DNA from: Gossypium raimondii
Taxonomy: Eukaryota > Streptophyta > Magnoliopsida > Malvales > Malvaceae
NCBI RefSeq assembly: GCF_025698545.1
Contig: NC_068575.1
Coordinates: 53,825,980 to 53,889,979 of the forward strand
DNA: 64,000 nt
Direction of reading: 5' to 3'
Program-made: the position numbers and the translations under genes
In this document: in pieces, positions 61,801 to 64,000 of the stretch
How the letters are laid out: each line of letters opens with the position of its first letter
How positions within the stretch are numbered: the first letter of the stretch is position 1
The notes under the pieces: generated by a model
Told to the model about the DNA's origin: nothing
The model's database searches: none
What the model saw: only the letters and a program-made list of their open reading frames with translations

Positions 61801-62805
61801 AATGATATTTTTATATATATATATATAACTAGTTTTTTTATTCCATACGATGTACGGATGAACTATATGTATTAACTAAAAATATTAAATTTATTTATAA
61901 AATAATACATTTTACAAATAATATATTTTAAATAATGTATAAAATATTGTCTATTATGAGTTTTTAAATACTATATTTTAGTGCCGTAAAATGTTTATAT
62001 TGTGCGCTATAAAAATTTAAAATTTCATTAATATGTTTTTTAGATTAATTAGTTTAAAATTAGTATAAATAAATTTTCATACCAATTATAAGCTTAAAAA
62101 GTATTCCAAAGAAAATTTATTATAAGTACATTTTATACCAATTATAATCCCTGTAATGAGTTGAAATTGGTTACAATAATTAAATGATAAATTAAGAAGA
62201 TAAACTTTGCACTTAATTGAAAATATTTAAAACAAATTAAAATTAAATTATATGCCTAAACAAAAGTTTAAGAAACTAATATGAAAATGTCTCAAACCCC
62301 ATTCCCTCGTTTTGGAGGCTGCATGTTTTAATTTCCAATAAAAACTTATTATAATATTGTTGAGCGTATCGGTAATATTTGATGCATGAATTAATGATAA
62401 ATTATTTAATCATTTAATTATGGAATTTTTTTGAAGATCCACCTTCAGCAACTTCTCTAAAAAGGTAGTATATGTAAAATGCATGTAGTGCATAATATAT
62501 TATTAATGGTTACTATTGCCCAAGTTGAAGTTACTTACTTCATATTACAAAAACATATATATAATAATAATACTTTAGAGTTTGTTAAATAATTTAAAAA
62601 CGATTTATTTGATTATAAAATTACTTTTATAAAAGTATAAGTAGTAATAAACCATTTTTATTTTCTTTTTATTTTGTTTTGAAAAATTCAATAAGCAATT
62701 TTAATATTTTCTTTATGAGAATAATTTATATCTAGACGATTTTAAGAATTAAAGTTTTAGGAACCAATCAAATAATGTCACATCATCCGTTTTTAAAGAG
62801 AAAAA
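58860..62805. other. spacer, no gene recognised
   Basis: Upstream region of the DUF1685-type gene at the left, then AT-rich sequence. CACGTG cores occur at about 60577 and 60837, but with no gene start placed sensibly next to them. Open frames at 60237-60668, 60858-61049 and 61061-61243 lack motifs. The stretch 61800-62700 is very AT-rich. Confidence 0.35.
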
Positions 62806-62811
62806 TATATT

Positions 62812-62940
62812 GGCCTGATAACCATAGTGTTTACTGCCTTAGGAGTGGCCTGAGTTCAAGTCGAGTTAGTCGTGTTATTGTTAGTCCTTTGTCCTCCTCT
62901 TGTAATTCACGAAAAAAACAAGAAGAGAAAAAAAATATTA
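62812..62940 (+). mobile_element. weak SINE-like or LINE 5' leader sequence
   Basis: GCCTGATAACCATAGTG is followed about 30 bases on by GGCCTGAGTTCAAGTC, which resembles a tRNA B box, and then by an A-rich tail at 62910-62940. It lies about 190 bases before a LINE ORF1 relic and could instead be that element's leader. Weak evidence. Confidence 0.25.
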
Positions 62941-63132
62941 TTATACATTATTCTATCACATTTAAAAATTGACGATATACATCAATTTCTATTTTTTATG
63001 GAATTGAGTCTGTCTATTAACACGAAGTTTTGTCTGTCTTTTGACAACGGGTTTTCTTTTTTTTCTTCCTTTTTCTTCTTTGAAGTTTTGTTTCTTAGTT
63101 TTAGTGTGACCGTTTTTCTTTGTTTTTGAGTG

Positions 63133-63598
63133 ATGGAGGAGGAACTGACTAATCTCAATTTAATTGATGAGGAGGAGGATGCGTTTCATGAGGAGGCTAC
63201 GGTGGTGGATCAAAATTATCAATTCAGTTTGGTAGGATGATGCTTGACTGATAGTGTTGTTCATTTTCCATCTTTACGCAATACCAGGGCTGATCTTTAG
63301 CATCCCATTGTGGGGATTTGTATTTCGGATTTAAGGGAAAAATGTTTCTTTTTCAATTTTTCCATGACGTTGATGTTTAAAGAGTGCTTTCTTAAACTCC
63401 ATGAATTTTCAATAATCATTTACTAATCTTTCACAAAATTCAAATGGGGGAAGATCCGTTATTAGTTTCGCTATATTTATCAGAGTTTTGGGTCCAAATA
63501 CATGATTTGTCTCCAGGTTTGATGACGGAAACTATGGCCAAACAATTTGGGGATTTTTGGGTCAATTTCTTGAATATCATACATCTATTCCGGCAATG
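63133..63598 (+). mobile_element. LINE ORF1 relic (DUF4283-type), cut by an LTR
   Basis: Starts MEEELTNLNLIDEEEDAFHE and, with stops at 63238 and 63298 and a frame change near 63355, keeps the order of a DUF4283-type ORF1 protein: CLTDSVVHFPSLRNTRADL, HPIVGICISDLREK, FNNHLLIFHKIQMGEDPL, LYLSEFWVQIHDLSPGL, TETMAKQFGDF. The homology stops where the LTR begins at 63599, so an LTR element probably inserted here, with the rest of the LINE beyond the window if it survives. It is not functional. A different LINE relic is at 44539-45730. Confidence 0.78.
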
Positions 63599-64000
63599 TG
63601 TAATAACTCGTTTTTGAGTCTAATCGGAACAGTGGTTTCGGGACCACTTAACCGAGTAAAAATATTTATTATATTATTTTAATAAGTTTTACAGCATGAT
63701 GGAATTATAGTATAAAAATTTCATTAAGAAATTTTACTGTTTAAATACTTAATTTGATAAAAAGGACTTAATCGCTTAAAATGTAAAAGTAGCATGCTAT
63801 AAGTTAAGAGTATTTATTTGCTGATAAGTTGAATGAGAGGTCCTTATTATGTTATTGGACCAATGATAGTGGTGATGGTCATAAATGACCTTAAAATATG
63901 TGAATTATGCTTTTATTTCATTAAGGTTAATTTGGTAAAATGGTTATTAATAGTGTATTAAAGTAAAAAAAAAAACAAAACAGAAAGTAGAGTCATTTTC
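63599..64000 (+). mobile_element. start of a third LTR, cut by the window end
   Basis: Begins TGTAATAACTCG and has GTGGTTTCGGGACCAC shortly after, both familiar from cotton Gypsy-like LTRs. It differs from the two long LTRs at 4001 and 22624 and is a separate family. Length, orientation of any body and target duplication lie outside the window. Confidence 0.5.

Noticed and set aside
1-64000. CRISPR arrays, bacterial operons, origins or riboswitches
   Set aside because: The sequence is plant nuclear DNA; the repeats seen are transposon hairpins and microsatellites without regular spacers.

Overview
This is nuclear plant DNA. The genes have many introns with plant-type GT..AG junctions, the spacers are AT-rich, and the proteins are plant-specific: alpha-expansin, germin-like, POLTERGEIST-type PP2C, CE13 pectin acetylesterase and a DUF1685-type protein. 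The repeats (long TGTAAC...GTTACA LTRs with a TTTTCCGTGCGC tract, CACTACACC-ended GCGGCG hairpin elements, DUF4283-type LINE relics) are ones I associate with cotton, so Gossypium or a close Malvaceae relative is my inference. No database was searched; gene names rest on recognised protein motifs and on splice phases that close exactly.

Layout. 0.5-0.95 kb: a possible small two-exon gene (minus). 1.1-6.9 kb: CACTA-like GCGGCG hairpin arrays, a duplicated block, a MITE, and a solo-type LTR of 2.9 kb set against the MITE. 7-13.8 kb: AT-rich spacer with a SINE-like element and a hAT-like MITE. 13.98-14.95 kb: alpha-expansin (plus, 3 exons, 258 aa). 15.4-16.1 kb: two MITEs, one a foldback with a perfect 9-bp target duplication. 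16.55-18.32 kb: Hep59/C9orf78-family spliceosome-associated protein (minus, 6 exons, 271 aa). 20.95-28.05 kb: two broken germin-like genes (minus) separated by a second LTR in the opposite orientation. 28.73-33.25 kb: POLTERGEIST-like protein phosphatase (minus, 4 exons, 899 aa). 33.3-43.7 kb: a gene-poor stretch with a small CACTA-like element and an (AT)24 microsatellite. 43.8-45.7 kb: a second foldback element with a perfect 9-bp duplication, beside a LINE endonuclease relic. 46.20-51.20 kb: mitochondrial COQ8/ABC1-type atypical kinase (plus, 8 exons, 618 aa) with hAT-like MITEs in introns 3 and 4. 52.58-55.76 kb: pectin acetylesterase (plus, 12 exons, 416 aa). 57.64-58.64 kb: DUF1685-type protein (minus, 2 exons, 287 aa). 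58.7-64 kb: spacer, then a LINE ORF1 relic cut off by the start of a third LTR.

The genes are independent housekeeping, developmental and cell-wall genes and do not form a pathway or cluster; expansin and pectin acetylesterase both act on the wall but lie 38 kb apart. I found no previously undescribed gene system. The most informative signals are precisely bounded small transposons with intact target duplications, their presence inside the COQ8 introns, and the stepwise decay of the germin-like pair.
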